Of a DNA stretch of 64,000 nucleotides, positions 51,152 through 61,000 are shown one piece after another (position 1 is the first letter of the stretch; each line of letters opens with the position of its first letter). Made by a program: the position numbers and the translations under genes. Origin of the DNA: an uncultured Chitinophaga sp. (lineage in GTDB: Bacteria > Bacteroidota > Bacteroidia > Chitinophagales > Chitinophagaceae); the NCBI RefSeq assembly GCF_902168175.1, contig NZ_CABHOU010000025.1:558001-622000 (forward strand). The letters are read 5' to 3'. Below the pieces are notes generated by a model. That model saw nothing but the letters and a program-made list of their open reading frames with translations. It was not told the DNA's origin and ran no database searches.

Positions 51152-52594
51152 ATGCAAAGCGCTATAACGATCCTTCGAGGGCGACTTCTCACATCCCTTA
51201 TCCTCATTTTCCTCACCTTACCTGCTACGGCACAAATAAATGTGCATGAGGGCAAGCGATACCTGCAAACAGAGAAAGGCCAGCCTTTCTTCTGGCTGGC
51301 GGACACTGACTGGGAATTGTTCCACCGCCTCGACCGCGAGGAAATAGCAACAGTGATCACCACCCGTAGTCAGCAAGGATTCAACATCCTGCAGTGCGTA
51401 GTCCTGGCCGAAGAGGATGGCCTGCGACAACCCAACCGCCATGGCGACAAACCTTTTAAATCAGACAACCCGCTGGAGTGGGACACCACGCATGGCAATA
51501 ACCCTACCGACCAGGCGCAATACGATTACTGGGACCATATCGACTATACGATACAACTTGCGGCGAAAAAAGGCCTTTACATCGCACTGCTACCCACATG
51601 GGGCGACAAAGTAGCACACCTGTGGGGTGTGGGGCCGATTATATTCACGGCCGAAAATGCAGGTCCTTATGGCCAGATGCTGGCAAAGCGATTCGGAAAG
51701 TATCGTAACATTATTTGGGTGCTGGGTGGCGACCGGCCCGCTATTTATACTGGCAAGGACAACAAAAAATATGACGACCGCCCAATTTGGAGGGCGATGG
51801 CCGCCGGTATACGCGAGGCAGAAAATGGCAACCGCCACTTTATGACCTACCACATTTCGGGGGATATAACGCAAACCACCTCACAACAACTGGCCAACGA
51901 AGACTGGATAGAAATGAACACGATGCAGTCGGGCCACGGCTCACGCGAAACAAAGATCTGGGAGTTCATAGCCCGCGACCTTGCCACAAAACCCACCAAA
52001 CCAACTGCCGATCTGGAACCATGTTATGAAGATCACCCGGTAAATCCCTGGGACGGAAAATGGACACGGGCCAGGGGCTATTTTTCCGATTACGATGTTC
52101 GGGTGAGGATGTACCGGAGTGTATTTGCCGGCGCTTGCGGAGTTACTTACGGTCATCACCAGATTTGGCAATTCTTAGATACTTCGCGGTACAAACCGGT
52201 TAATATAGGCGACACGATCATTGGCTGGAGAAAAGCACTCCGTTCGCCAGGTGCATTCCAGGTGCGTTTCCTGAAAGAGCTGATGATGAGCCGACCTTAC
52301 TTCTCCCGCATACCGGACCCGTTACTTGTAGTGAACAATGGCAATGACTGGACCAATTACATTACTGCCACCCGCGACTACGAGGGCAGCTATGCATTTA
52401 TACACCTTCCTGAAGCTACTCCCGTAACTTTAAATATGGCTTTACTAAAAGGGAACCGTAAAAAGGCCTGGTGGTTCAACCCTGCGAATGGCAGAAAAAC
52501 GAAGGCTTTGGTAAGTAACCACACTGAGAACAGCACCTTTACACCTCCTGCAGGCGGGCGCGACTGGGTGCTGATAGTTGATGCAGAACTATAG
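51152..52594 (+). CDS. DUF4038/GH140-like glycoside hydrolase, secreted
   Basis: A protein of 480 residues from the ATG at 51152, with a signal peptide (hydrophobic 10–25, ending ATAQ). The (β/α)8-barrel has the DUF4038 hallmarks: GQPFFWLADTDWELFHRLDREE near 43–64, LPTWGDK near 148–154, IWVLGGDRPA near 187–196 and GVTYGHHQIWQF near 330–341. A C-terminal putative collagen-binding-like domain follows (WWFNPANGRKTKA). GH140 members are apiosidases acting on rhamnogalacturonan II, which fits the pectin genes at 13–17 kb. Confidence 0.85.
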   Translation: MQSAITILRGRLLTSLILIFLTLPATAQINVHEGKRYLQTEKGQPFFWLADTDWELFHRLDREEIATVITTRSQQGFNILQCVVLAEEDGLRQPNRHGDKPFKSDNPLEWDTTHGNNPTDQAQYDYWDHIDYTIQLAAKKGLYIALLPTWGDKVAHLWGVGPIIFTAENAGPYGQMLAKRFGKYRNIIWVLGGDRPAIYTGKDNKKYDDRPIWRAMAAGIREAENGNRHFMTYHISGDITQTTSQQLANEDWIEMNTMQSGHGSRETKIWEFIARDLATKPTKPTADLEPCYEDHPVNPWDGKWTRARGYFSDYDVRVRMYRSVFAGACGVTYGHHQIWQFLDTSRYKPVNIGDTIIGWRKALRSPGAFQVRFLKELMMSRPYFSRIPDPLLVVNNGNDWTNYITATRDYEGSYAFIHLPEATPVTLNMALLKGNRKKAWWFNPANGRKTKALVSNHTENSTFTPPAGGRDWVLIVDAEL

Positions 52595-52745
52595 AATGTG
52601 AAGTTTTGATGGCTTTCCGTGCGTTATTGTTGCGTTCGGAGTAATCAGAATATAGGTTTTTGCTTTAATCTGGCTCCTTCCTCTATTGCCCAATGTTGCT
52701 ACTGCAGCTGAAGGGAGTGACACAACGGCGGCCAAATAGTAGTAC

Positions 52746-53429
52746 CTACGCCTGCTCCCCCATCAATGCTTCTGCCACTACAAGATCTTCGGGGCGGGTG
52801 ATTTTGAGGTTACGCTCCTCGCCTTCTACGAGGTGTACTTTATGGCCAAGCCGCTCCACAACAGTCGCCTCGTCCGTAAACAGCGGATCGTAGGGCAAGT
52901 CGAAGGCGGGCAGCAGGATGTTGGAAAGGAAGGTTTGCGGGGTTTGAATGATGCGGAAACGGGAACGGTCGGCGGCGGTGTTACCATCGGCATGCACTTC
53001 ACGGATACTATCTTTGAGATCGATGGCGGGAACGGCACTGCCGAACTGCAAGGCTCCATCGTGGCAACGGCGGATCAAATCGCCGGAAACCAGGGGCCGA
53101 ACACCGTCATGTACAAATACGACTGAAGGTGCTGTTACTTCAGCCAGGCCGTTCTTTACGGACTGGAAGCGGGTATCGCCACCATTAACCACTTTCATCA
53201 GGGGAAAATGATCGAAAAGACGGATTACCTTTTCGGCGTAAGCGCGGTGTGCTTCGGGGAGTACCAATACAATTTTCATATCACCGTATGCCTGCGAAAA
53301 AGCGGTAAGCGTGTGCTGCAATACAGGTTTGCCATGCAACTCGAGGAACTGCTTGGGGATGGAAGTGCCCATCCGCTGGCCTGAACCGCCTGCTACAACG
53401 ATGGCTATTTTCTGGTAAACGAGTGTCAT
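52746..53429 (-). CDS. ispD: 2-C-methyl-D-erythritol 4-phosphate cytidylyltransferase
   Basis: A 227-residue enzyme of the MEP isoprenoid pathway. The nucleotide-binding start AGGSGQRMGTSIPKQFLELHGKPVLQHTL (about 14–42) is diagnostic, with VHDGVRPLVS near 105–114, DLKDSIRE near 142 and FTDEATVVERLG near 185–196. It forms CDP-methylerythritol from MEP and CTP in the cytoplasm. It is downstream of queA on the same strand, separated by a terminator. Confidence 0.94.
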   Translation of the reverse strand: MTLVYQKIAIVVAGGSGQRMGTSIPKQFLELHGKPVLQHTLTAFSQAYGDMKIVLVLPEAHRAYAEKVIRLFDHFPLMKVVNGGDTRFQSVKNGLAEVTAPSVVFVHDGVRPLVSGDLIRRCHDGALQFGSAVPAIDLKDSIREVHADGNTAADRSRFRIIQTPQTFLSNILLPAFDLPYDPLFTDEATVVERLGHKVHLVEGEERNLKITRPEDLVVAEALMGEQA

Positions 53430-53439
53430 GGAGCTAATT

Positions 53440-53473
53440 TAGGAATAAAAAAAGTCCCGCACGGGCGGGACTT
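53440..53473 (-). terminator. intrinsic terminator after queA
   Basis: AAGTCCCGC / GCGGGACTT stem with a four-base loop; on the minus strand seven T follow. It lies between queA and ispD. Confidence 0.9.
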
Positions 53474-53494
53474 AGCATATTGACGGTCTGAATA

Positions 53495-54544
53495 TCAAAT
53501 TATCAGCATGGCATCGCCGTAGCTGAAGAAACGGTATTTCTCTTTAATTGCCTGCTGGTAAGCTTCCATTACCAGGTCGTACCCTGCAAAAGCACAAACC
53601 ATGATCAACAGGCTGGTTTTTGGCAGGTGGAAGTTAGTAACCAGTGCGTTAGGGATAGAAAAGTCGTAAGGAGGATGGATAAATGTGTTAGTCCAACCTT
53701 CTGCCGCTTTCAGATGATCCTGGGCGGTGGTAGAAGATTCCACGGCACGAACAGTAGTAGTACCGATCGCGCACACTTTACGGTTCTCTTCTTTTGCTTT
53801 ATTTACAATCTTCACCGCATACTCATCGATGTGGAAATATTCCGCATCCATTTTGTGCTTGCTCAGGTCTTCTACCTCAATAGGGCGGAAAGTACCAAGA
53901 CCAGTGTGAAGGGTTACTTCGGCGAACTTAACACCTTTGATCTCGAGGCGTTTGATCAGCTCACGGCTGAAATGCAAACCCGCAGTAGGAGCAGCAACAG
54001 CACCTTCGTATTTAGCGTAAACTGTCTGGTAACGTTCTTTATCTTCTTCTTCAGGCTTGCGTTTAATGTATTTAGGAAGGGGCGTTTCACCAAGACTGTC
54101 GAGTACTTGTTTGAACTCTTCATCGTTACCTTCGAACAGGAAACGGATGGTACGGCCACGGGAAGTAGTGTTATCTATCACTTCTGCCACCAGCGATTCG
54201 TCATCTCCAAAATACAATTTGTTACCTACCCTGATCTTTCTTGCGGGATCAACGATCACGTCCCAAAGGCGGTTGAGCTTGTTGAGTTCACGTAACAGGA
54301 ACACCTCGATCTTAGCACCAGTTTTTTCCTTGCGGCCATACAGTCTTGCGGGAAAAACCTTAGTGTTATTAACGACCATTACGTCTTTGTCGTTAAAGTA
54401 ACCGATAATGTCTTTGAAAAGTTTATGCTCAATTTTGCCTGTTGCGCGGTTAACGATCATCAAACGTGATTCGTCTCTGGTCTTAGAAGGATGCTGTGCA
54501 ATCAGATTTAAAGGAAGGTCGAACTTGAACTGTGATAGTTTCAT
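53495..54544 (-). CDS. queA: S-adenosylmethionine:tRNA ribosyltransferase-isomerase
   Basis: A 349-residue enzyme of queuosine synthesis. It transfers the ribosyl part of SAM to preQ1 in tRNA. Diagnostic segments are [26 protein letters not shown] at the start, [18 protein letters not shown] near 170–187, [12 protein letters not shown] near 204–215 and [12 protein letters not shown] near 258–269. It is minus strand, with ispD next after a terminator. Confidence 0.95.
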   Translation of the reverse strand: MKLSQFKFDLPLNLIAQHPSKTRDESRLMIVNRATGKIEHKLFKDIIGYFNDKDVMVVNNTKVFPARLYGRKEKTGAKIEVFLLRELNKLNRLWDVIVDPARKIRVGNKLYFGDDESLVAEVIDNTTSRGRTIRFLFEGNDEEFKQVLDSLGETPLPKYIKRKPEEEDKERYQTVYAKYEGAVAAPTAGLHFSRELIKRLEIKGVKFAEVTLHTGLGTFRPIEVEDLSKHKMDAEYFHIDEYAVKIVNKAKEENRKVCAIGTTTVRAVESSTTAQDHLKAAEGWTNTFIHPPYDFSIPNALVTNFHLPKTSLLIMVCAFAGYDLVMEAYQQAIKEKYRFFSYGDAMLII

Positions 54545-54608
54545 ATTACGGTATGAATATAATTTAGGTGGGCGAAGGTACGCATAATATTAACAACGGC
54601 AAAAAATA

Positions 54609-56360
54609 TCAGGAGGCCGCCATACCTGGTATGGAAGCGATGAGCTTCTGGGTATAAGGCGAGGCCGGGTGGCGGTACACCTGTTCTGACGGACCGATTT
54701 CCTCAATTTTCCCTTTGTTCATTACCATCATCCTGTCGCTCATGAAGTTAACAACAGACAGGTTATGGGAGATAAAGATGTAGGTAAAGTTAAATTCCTC
54801 GCGTAATTCCATCAGCAAATTGAGTACTTGAGCCTGTATACTTACGTCCAGGGCAGATACAGATTCGTCGCAGATGATGAACTCGGGATGCAGGGCCAGG
54901 GTGCGGGCAATAACGATGCGCTGACGCTGACCACCGGAAAACTCGTGTGGATAACGATCGAAATGTTCCGGGCGCAACTGGACCTTATCCAGCAACAGGC
55001 GCGCCTGCTCGCGGCGGGCCTTATCGTTGCCGTGCAAACCATGCACCTTCATTGGCTCCATAATAGCCTGCCCCACAGTTAAACGTGGATTGAGAGAGGA
55101 ATAAGGGTCCTGGAAGATGATCTGGATATTACGCCGTGCATCGCGCAGTTCAGCGGGTGAAAAGCGGCAGAGGTCTTTGCCTTTGTAAAGGATGCTACCA
55201 TCTGTAGGCTCTATCAGGCGAAGCAGCGTGCGACTAAGGGTCGTTTTACCACAACCCGACTCTCCTACCAGTCCGAGGGTTTCGCCTTCCATTACGTCAA
55301 AGCTCACATCGTCCACGGCTTTTGCCCAGGACTCCACTTTTCCGAATATATTTTTCTTAACGGGAAACCATGTTTTAAGCCCCTTCACCTCCAGCAATGG
55401 AGAACTTTTTTGCAGTTGTAGCTCTCTCTGCTGCTGCGTTAGCGGGTCTAGTACGAGGGAGTTGACGAATGCTGATACGTTGGTAGCCCTTTCCGTAATA
55501 GCGCCATCAGGAGTGATCTCCATAAAGTCGCGTATCATGGGCAGCCGGCGGAGGCGTTGCACCAATGGCGGCCGGCATGCCAGCAGGCCTTTAGTATAGG
55601 GGTGTTGGGGGTGATGGAATACGTCGTTCACCGGGCCCTGTTCTACGATATTTCCTTTATACATGACCGTTACCCTGTCTGCCAGGTCTGCAATTACGCC
55701 GAGGTCGTGGGTAATGAACACAATGCTCATATCCATTTCGGCCTGTAACTCCTTTAACAGTTCGAGGATGGTCTTTTGTACGGTGACATCCAGTGCGGTA
55801 GTAGGTTCGTCGGCAATGAGCAGTTTAGGTTTACAACTGATGGCCATAGCAATCATAACCCGTTGCTTTTGGCCGCCAGATAACTCGTGTGGATAACGCC
55901 CCCAAATCTGTTCTGGCGATGGCAGTTTTACTTTTTGGAATAGTGCGATGGTTTGGGCCTTTGCTTCTTTTGCCGACACTTTTTTGTGCAGCCTGATAGC
56001 TTCGGCCACCTGTGAACCGCAGGTGAACAGTGGGTTCAGAGAGGTCATGGGTTCCTGAAAGATCATACCGATCTCATGACCCCTAAAACTCCTCATCTCT
56101 TTTTCCGGCAACGCCAGCAGATCGATTGGCTGCTGCTTTCCGTACCAGGTAATGCTGCCACCGGCAATGCGGCCGGGCGACTGTATAAGGCGCATCAACG
56201 TAAGTGCTGTTACCGACTTGCCGGAGCCACTTTCGCCTACAATACCCAGTATTTCCCCCTTATTTACAGTAAGGGAAATGCTGTTTACAGCGGTAACTGT
56301 ACCGGATTCTCCGGTAAAATCGACCCGCAGGTTATTGATGACGGTTAACGGTGTTGGCAT
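54609..56360 (-). CDS. dual-ATPase peptide/glutathione-type ABC transporter protein
   Basis: A 583-residue fusion of two oligopeptide-type ATPase domains (DppD–DppF or GsiA/YejF arrangement). The first has Walker [13 protein letters not shown] near 40–51, LSGGQKQR near 162 and ADEPTTALD near 182. The second has [15 protein letters not shown] near 370–384, FSGGQRQR near 485 and CDESVSALD near 505. Each is followed by the oligopeptide C-terminal extension. No permease or binding-protein gene is adjacent. Its start overlaps the AMP nucleosidase stop by one base. Confidence 0.93.
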   Translation of the reverse strand: MPTPLTVINNLRVDFTGESGTVTAVNSISLTVNKGEILGIVGESGSGKSVTALTLMRLIQSPGRIAGGSITWYGKQQPIDLLALPEKEMRSFRGHEIGMIFQEPMTSLNPLFTCGSQVAEAIRLHKKVSAKEAKAQTIALFQKVKLPSPEQIWGRYPHELSGGQKQRVMIAMAISCKPKLLIADEPTTALDVTVQKTILELLKELQAEMDMSIVFITHDLGVIADLADRVTVMYKGNIVEQGPVNDVFHHPQHPYTKGLLACRPPLVQRLRRLPMIRDFMEITPDGAITERATNVSAFVNSLVLDPLTQQQRELQLQKSSPLLEVKGLKTWFPVKKNIFGKVESWAKAVDDVSFDVMEGETLGLVGESGCGKTTLSRTLLRLIEPTDGSILYKGKDLCRFSPAELRDARRNIQIIFQDPYSSLNPRLTVGQAIMEPMKVHGLHGNDKARREQARLLLDKVQLRPEHFDRYPHEFSGGQRQRIVIARTLALHPEFIICDESVSALDVSIQAQVLNLLMELREEFNFTYIFISHNLSVVNFMSDRMMVMNKGKIEEIGPSEQVYRHPASPYTQKLIASIPGMAAS

Positions 56361-57130
56361 TAAAACCGGAGGTGCTTTACGGTGAGGTGACTGTTAATAA
56401 GGTTATTGAGCGAGTCGATACCCACTTTCAGGTGGCGTTCTACGTAGTCCTTCGTCACCTTTTTATCGCTTTCCTCTGTCTTCACACCTTCCGGCACCAT
56501 GGGTTGGTCGGATACCAGGAGTAAAGCGCCGGTAGGGATCTTGTTATAAAATCCAACGGAAAAGATCGTTGCCGTTTCCATATCGATGGCCATAGCGCGG
56601 ATGCGTTCGAGGTATTTTTTGAACTCCAGATCGTGTTCCCATACGCGACGGTTGGTACTGTAACAGGTGCCCGTCCAGTAATCGCAGCCATACTCCCGGA
56701 TGGTGGTAGAAATCGCTTTCTGTAATGCGAAGGCGGGCAGGGCCGGCACTTCGGGAGGAAAATAATCGTTAGAAGTACCCTCGCCGCGGATAGCCGCTAT
56801 AGGCAGTATCAGGTCGCCAATATTGCTCTTCTTTTTTAGTCCGCCGCATTTACCGAGGAACAACACAGCTTTGGGTGAAATGGCACTCAGTAAGTCCATA
56901 ACAGTAGCTGCTCCGGGGCTGCCCATACCAAAGTTGATGAGTGTAATATCGTTTGCTGTAACGGATTGCATGGGCCTGTCGGTACCGATAATTTCGGCAT
57001 TGTTCCATTCAGCGAACAATTTGACGTAGTTGGAAAAATTGGTGAGCAGGATATGCGAGCCGAAGTCTTCCAGTTTTTGGCCTGTGTAGCGGGGAAGCCA
57101 GTTAGATACAATTTCTTCTTTTGTCTTCAT
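56360..57130 (-). CDS. AMP nucleosidase
   Basis: A protein of 256 residues from the ATG at 57130 (MKTKEE); a TTG at 57142 is also in frame. It belongs to the nucleoside phosphorylase-like fold of the short Bacteroidota AMP nucleosidases: ITLINFGMGSPGAATVMDLLSAISPKAVLFLGKCGGLK near 60–100, and the catalytic IDMETATIFSVGFYNKIPTGALLLVSD near 182–208. It cleaves AMP to adenine and ribose 5-phosphate. Coupled to the ABC ATPase gene by a TAATG overlap. Confidence 0.88.
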   Translation of the reverse strand: MKTKEEIVSNWLPRYTGQKLEDFGSHILLTNFSNYVKLFAEWNNAEIIGTDRPMQSVTANDITLINFGMGSPGAATVMDLLSAISPKAVLFLGKCGGLKKKSNIGDLILPIAAIRGEGTSNDYFPPEVPALPAFALQKAISTTIREYGCDYWTGTCYSTNRRVWEHDLEFKKYLERIRAMAIDMETATIFSVGFYNKIPTGALLLVSDQPMVPEGVKTEESDKKVTKDYVERHLKVGIDSLNNLINSHLTVKHLRF

Positions 57131-57156
57131 AGCTTTTGACAAGTAAATATAATGTT

Positions 57157-57190
57157 TTTGGGCGAATAAGGACAGCGTTGCCTAGTTTTG
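57157..57190 (+). promoter_or_regulatory. promoter of the HsdR-N-like gene, possibly leaderless
   Basis: TTTG (57157–57160) and TAGTTTTG (57183–57190) match the -33 and -7 consensus, with 22 bases between. The ATG is at 57195, so the predicted start of transcription falls on or next to the start codon. Confidence 0.55.
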
Positions 57191-57194
57191 CACT

Positions 57195-57638
57195 ATGATC
57201 GCCATCGAATTTCCCCCACCGGACTTTAAGGTTATTAACGAGGGTAGTGTGCAAATGATATTTGACGCATACCGTAAGAAGTATGTGGTGCTTACCCCTG
57301 AGGAGTGGGTGAGGCAGAACTTTTTAAACTACCTGGTAAAGTCGCACCAGTATCCATCGTCGCTGATGGGGGTGGAAAAGGAAATACACCTCGGAGAATT
57401 GAAGAAGCGTTGCGATATCGTGATCTACAACCGCGAGAGTAAGCCCTGGATGATCGTGGAGTGCAAAGAGATGGACGTGGCGTTGAACATGAATGTGCTG
57501 GAGCAGATTGTGCGGTACAATATGGCTTTGCCTGTTCCATTCCTTGTCATAACTAACGGCATCAATACTTTTTGTTGCAGGTTGAAAGGGAGAGATAATG
57601 CACCGGAGTTTATGACGGCGTTGCCGGCGTTTGGGTAG
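57195..57638 (+). CDS. type I restriction enzyme R N-terminal-like protein (HSDR_N)
   Basis: A 147-residue single-domain protein of the HSDR_N_2 kind. The PD-(D/E)xK nuclease-like core is seen in PEEWVRQNFLNYL near 35–47, RCDIVIYN near 74–81 (Asp) and PWMIVECKEM near 86–95 (ExK), followed by LEQIVRYNMALPVPFLVITNG. It stands without methylase, specificity or helicase genes. Solitary copies are conserved in Bacteroidota to my knowledge. Nuclease activity is possible but unproven. Confidence 0.85.
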   Translation: MIAIEFPPPDFKVINEGSVQMIFDAYRKKYVVLTPEEWVRQNFLNYLVKSHQYPSSLMGVEKEIHLGELKKRCDIVIYNRESKPWMIVECKEMDVALNMNVLEQIVRYNMALPVPFLVITNGINTFCCRLKGRDNAPEFMTALPAFG

Positions 57639-57698
57639 CGGTGTATACACCGAATATATAACCAGCGGGCAGGCGGTGTATACTGATCGTATCCACTT

Positions 57699-57930
57699 AA
57701 AATAGTTAGGGAAGATGTGGGTGCAGGAGATCGACTCTTACGGGCATGAATAGGATTATCTAAAATAGTTTTTCAGGGAGATAGGGGTTGTCAGGAATCG
57801 ACTCCACGCGTGTGACCAGGATTACGCATCAACCTTAATAATCTACAATAGTTTTTCAGGGGAGATGCGGCTTGTCGGAGAGCAACTCTTACGCGTATTG
57901 ACCAGGATCACACTTCAAATTAATCTCAAC
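57699..57930. repeat. three imperfect direct repeats
   Basis: Copies begin at 57699, 57762 and 57845, each with (A/C)AATAGTT, an AGGG-AGAT block, a CGACTC or CAACTC block, ACGCGT or ACGGGC, and ACCAGGAT or ATAGGAT. Copies 2 and 3 are closest over about 75 bases; copy 1 is shorter and more diverged. Confidence 0.6.
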
Positions 57931-57988
57931 CCTTACGCATAAGCAGAACCAGAGCGGTGTATCACCACACCAGCAAACATCCGCAACA

Positions 57989-58020
57989 TAAAAAAAGCGC
58001 AGGCCACCGCCCGCGCTTCT
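57989..58020 (-). terminator. intrinsic terminator of the PKD gene
   Basis: AAGCGC-A-GGC / GCC-C-GCGCTT stem with one mismatch; on the minus strand a T-run follows. Confidence 0.8.
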
Positions 58021-58041
58021 TAATTTATCAACCTGAATAAT

Positions 58042-61000
58042 TTACCTCACCAACATAATCACTCCTTTATACTCGAACAACGTTTTCTCCTCACACTCCG
58101 CCTCTATGAAATACAGGTAAGCGCCCGACTCCGCCTTTCTGCCATGCCACGTACCATCCCAACCCACGCTGCGGTCGTTCACCTGGAAACGCTGACGCTC
58201 GTACATCAGGTTGCCCCAACGATTGTAAATACGCATCGAACGGATTTCGCGGATGCCACTGCCTTTTGGAAAGAAAAGATCATTAACACCATCGGCATTC
58301 GGCGTGAAAGCGGAAGGAATGAACACCGCACCCTGGTTACAGACCAGTTGTACCAGCACATCATCTGTGGCTTTGCAGCCGTAGGCATTTTCCACTGTGA
58401 TGGTGTAAACGGTAGATTTATTCAGCAATACCTGCGGGTTCAGACAAGTGCTGCAATCGAGGTACTGGCTCGGCGTCCAGTTAAGTTTGGCGATATCGTT
58501 ACTGGTTTGCGGTGTTAATGTTACCGCTGCCCCGCCAGGCGTAATAATATCCGGACCAGCATTTACCGTTGGCCTGCGCTGCACCGTTACACTTAGTTCT
58601 TCTTCATCGCTAAAGCAGCCATCATTATCCGAACCGGTAACCTTGTAGGTATATATACCAGCATCTACCGGCCTGGCAATAGGATCAGGGGATGTTGGAT
58701 CATTTAAATCATCGCCCGTCCATATGTAATGATCGGCACCGGTGGCATGCAGCAACAACGGATCACCAATACAAAAATCTGTTACCGGTTTAATTGATAC
58801 CGTGAGTGGGCGCACCACACGCACCGTCACCTCGTCCGTATCCTCACAACCATAACCATTGGTTACAGTTACCCTGTAAGTAGTCGTGTTTTCGGGATTA
58901 GCTACAGGCGTTGCGATGGCAGCATTATTTAACGAAGCCGCATTGTCCCACAGGTAACCCGTTCCACCCACTGCTGTTAACGAAACACTTTCCCCCAAAC
59001 AGATATAACTGGCCGATGCGCTCACCTTAACAACGGGTAACGGTAAAATATTGATGGCATGATCGGCAGTGTCCATACAGCCATTATCGCTGGTTACAAT
59101 CAAACGCACATCGTGGTTCCCCGCCACTGTAAACCGCTGTGCCTGCGGTGTTGCCACCGAACCGGAACCCTCAGTACCAAAAGTCCAGTTCCACTTAGTA
59201 GTGCTTTGGTCGGCTTTCGTTAGTACTGAAACGAAAAGCACATCTTCTTCTGCACAGGCCTCCAGAGGACCAGTAAAGCTGACTACAGGTTTTTGCAATA
59301 CTTTCAGCGGTTGGGTAACGGTTTGCTCACAACCAAACGCGGTAAGCACATGTAATTTCACTTCGGGGCTACCAGGTTTGTTGCCGTACAAAACTGGCGT
59401 AGGTGTACCTTCTCCAGTCATTGTAAGTCCATCCCCCAGCGTCCAGGTGTATACACCGGGCATGTTTTGCTGATCAATAGAAAAACTATTATAATCTACT
59501 TCAAGGTAAAACCATCCGCTATCGCATACCGAAATAGGTCCGGTACTAAGTTTCAGATCGAGGTTATCAATAATGATCGGATCGTCGAGGTAAGCCACGC
59601 CCTTACAACCGGAACCATCGCCGAGAATCAGGCGGGGATTGTATATACCTGCATTTCTAAAGGTATGGGCGATCGACTTGTCTGTCGTTTCTTTCACCTG
59701 GCCATCCGTAAAATCCCAGGAATAACCGGTTACATTACTGGCCTGCACATTAAACGTAATTTCTTTCGTTAAACACCCGCCGGGTGCCGAAGCGGTAATA
59801 CTTCCTTTAGGCCCCTTAATTTCAATCGTTATTTCCTTTTCATCTGTATTACCCGCCTGTCCTGTTACCGACATCTTAATTTTATACACGCCAGAATATA
59901 TGTAAGTATGTTCAGGCGAAAACTCCCGTGATGTACCACCATCTCCAAAATCCCAGAATACTTCCTTCGCATTTAAGGACTTATCCCCGAAGAAATACTT
60001 TACGGGCGGGCAGCCTGAAGTTGGATTTACATACGCTGATGTATAGATAAAATCGGCACTTACATCAGATACTTTAATCTGCTTCTGCAATGTATCAGTA
60101 CAGCCATTACCATCTTTTACGGTGAGCGTAACGTTGTATATACCTTTAACCGTGTAAGTGTGTGGAGCAGGATCTTTTACAATAGATGTACTCCCATCGC
60201 CAAAATCCCATTTATAAGTTACCGGGGCTGTGCTTAATGAAACATCGGTGGTATTACCAATATTGGCCTTCATACCGGGACCAACTATCACCGGTGCTGT
60301 AAAATCTGCATTCGGACCTTTGATGACGACCTGCCCGAATTTGGTAGCACTATGGTAACAACCCGTTTCATCGGTGACCCGCATCGTAACGGTGTAATAA
60401 GCGGCACTGTCATAAATATGCGAAAACGGGCCGGCGTTTGCGTACGTCTGCTCTTTGGAGCCATCGCCATAGTTAAATGTCCACGTTTTAAGCGGCGCAC
60501 TATACTTTGTATCGGTGGCATCTGTAAAAATCATCGGTGTGCCATGACATATGTTGGCGTTACTAAAAGAGAAATCAGCAACAGGGCCGGTTACGGCTAC
60601 TTTAATTTCATGGGAGCTGTCTATACACCCTACTTCATTGTAGGCGTATGTTTTCAGTATCGCTGTACCAGGGTCCAGGTTGGAATACACTTTGGTGGCG
60701 TTACGATAATTGTTATCGTACGAGCCATTTCCGTTATACAGCCAACTGTACAAGTCACGCACTACACTTGGGTCGTTTGCCGCTACGAGGGTCACTACAT
60801 CATTGCGACAGATGGTAGATTTATCGGCGGTGACTACGATCGGGCTGGCAGCAATAATCTTTACTACTTTGGTTAGGGAGCTGGTACAGGTGCCATCGGA
60901 AACAGTCATCGTAATATTGTAGTTCCCATTTTGCGCGTACACATGCGAAACAACGGGTACGGCCGGCGGCGTGTTGTAGTCGATTGTTTGTCCATCTCCA

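Larger units (their letters stand above)
57639..58041. other. convergent intergenic region with degenerate repeats
   Basis: There is no gene between the convergent HsdR-N-like and PKD genes. The region holds three diverged direct repeats (57699–57930) and the terminator of the PKD gene at 57989–58020. Confidence 0.7.

Noticed and set aside
53627-54295. 222-codon antisense frame inside queA
   Set aside because: Antisense shadow of a confident gene; composition is not protein-like.
57195-57638. Complete restriction-modification system
   Set aside because: Only an HsdR-N-like domain is present; no methylase, specificity or translocase gene nearby.
57699-57930. Short CRISPR array
   Set aside because: Repeats are diverged, of unequal spacing (63 and 83 bases) and without distinct spacers; no cas genes in the window.
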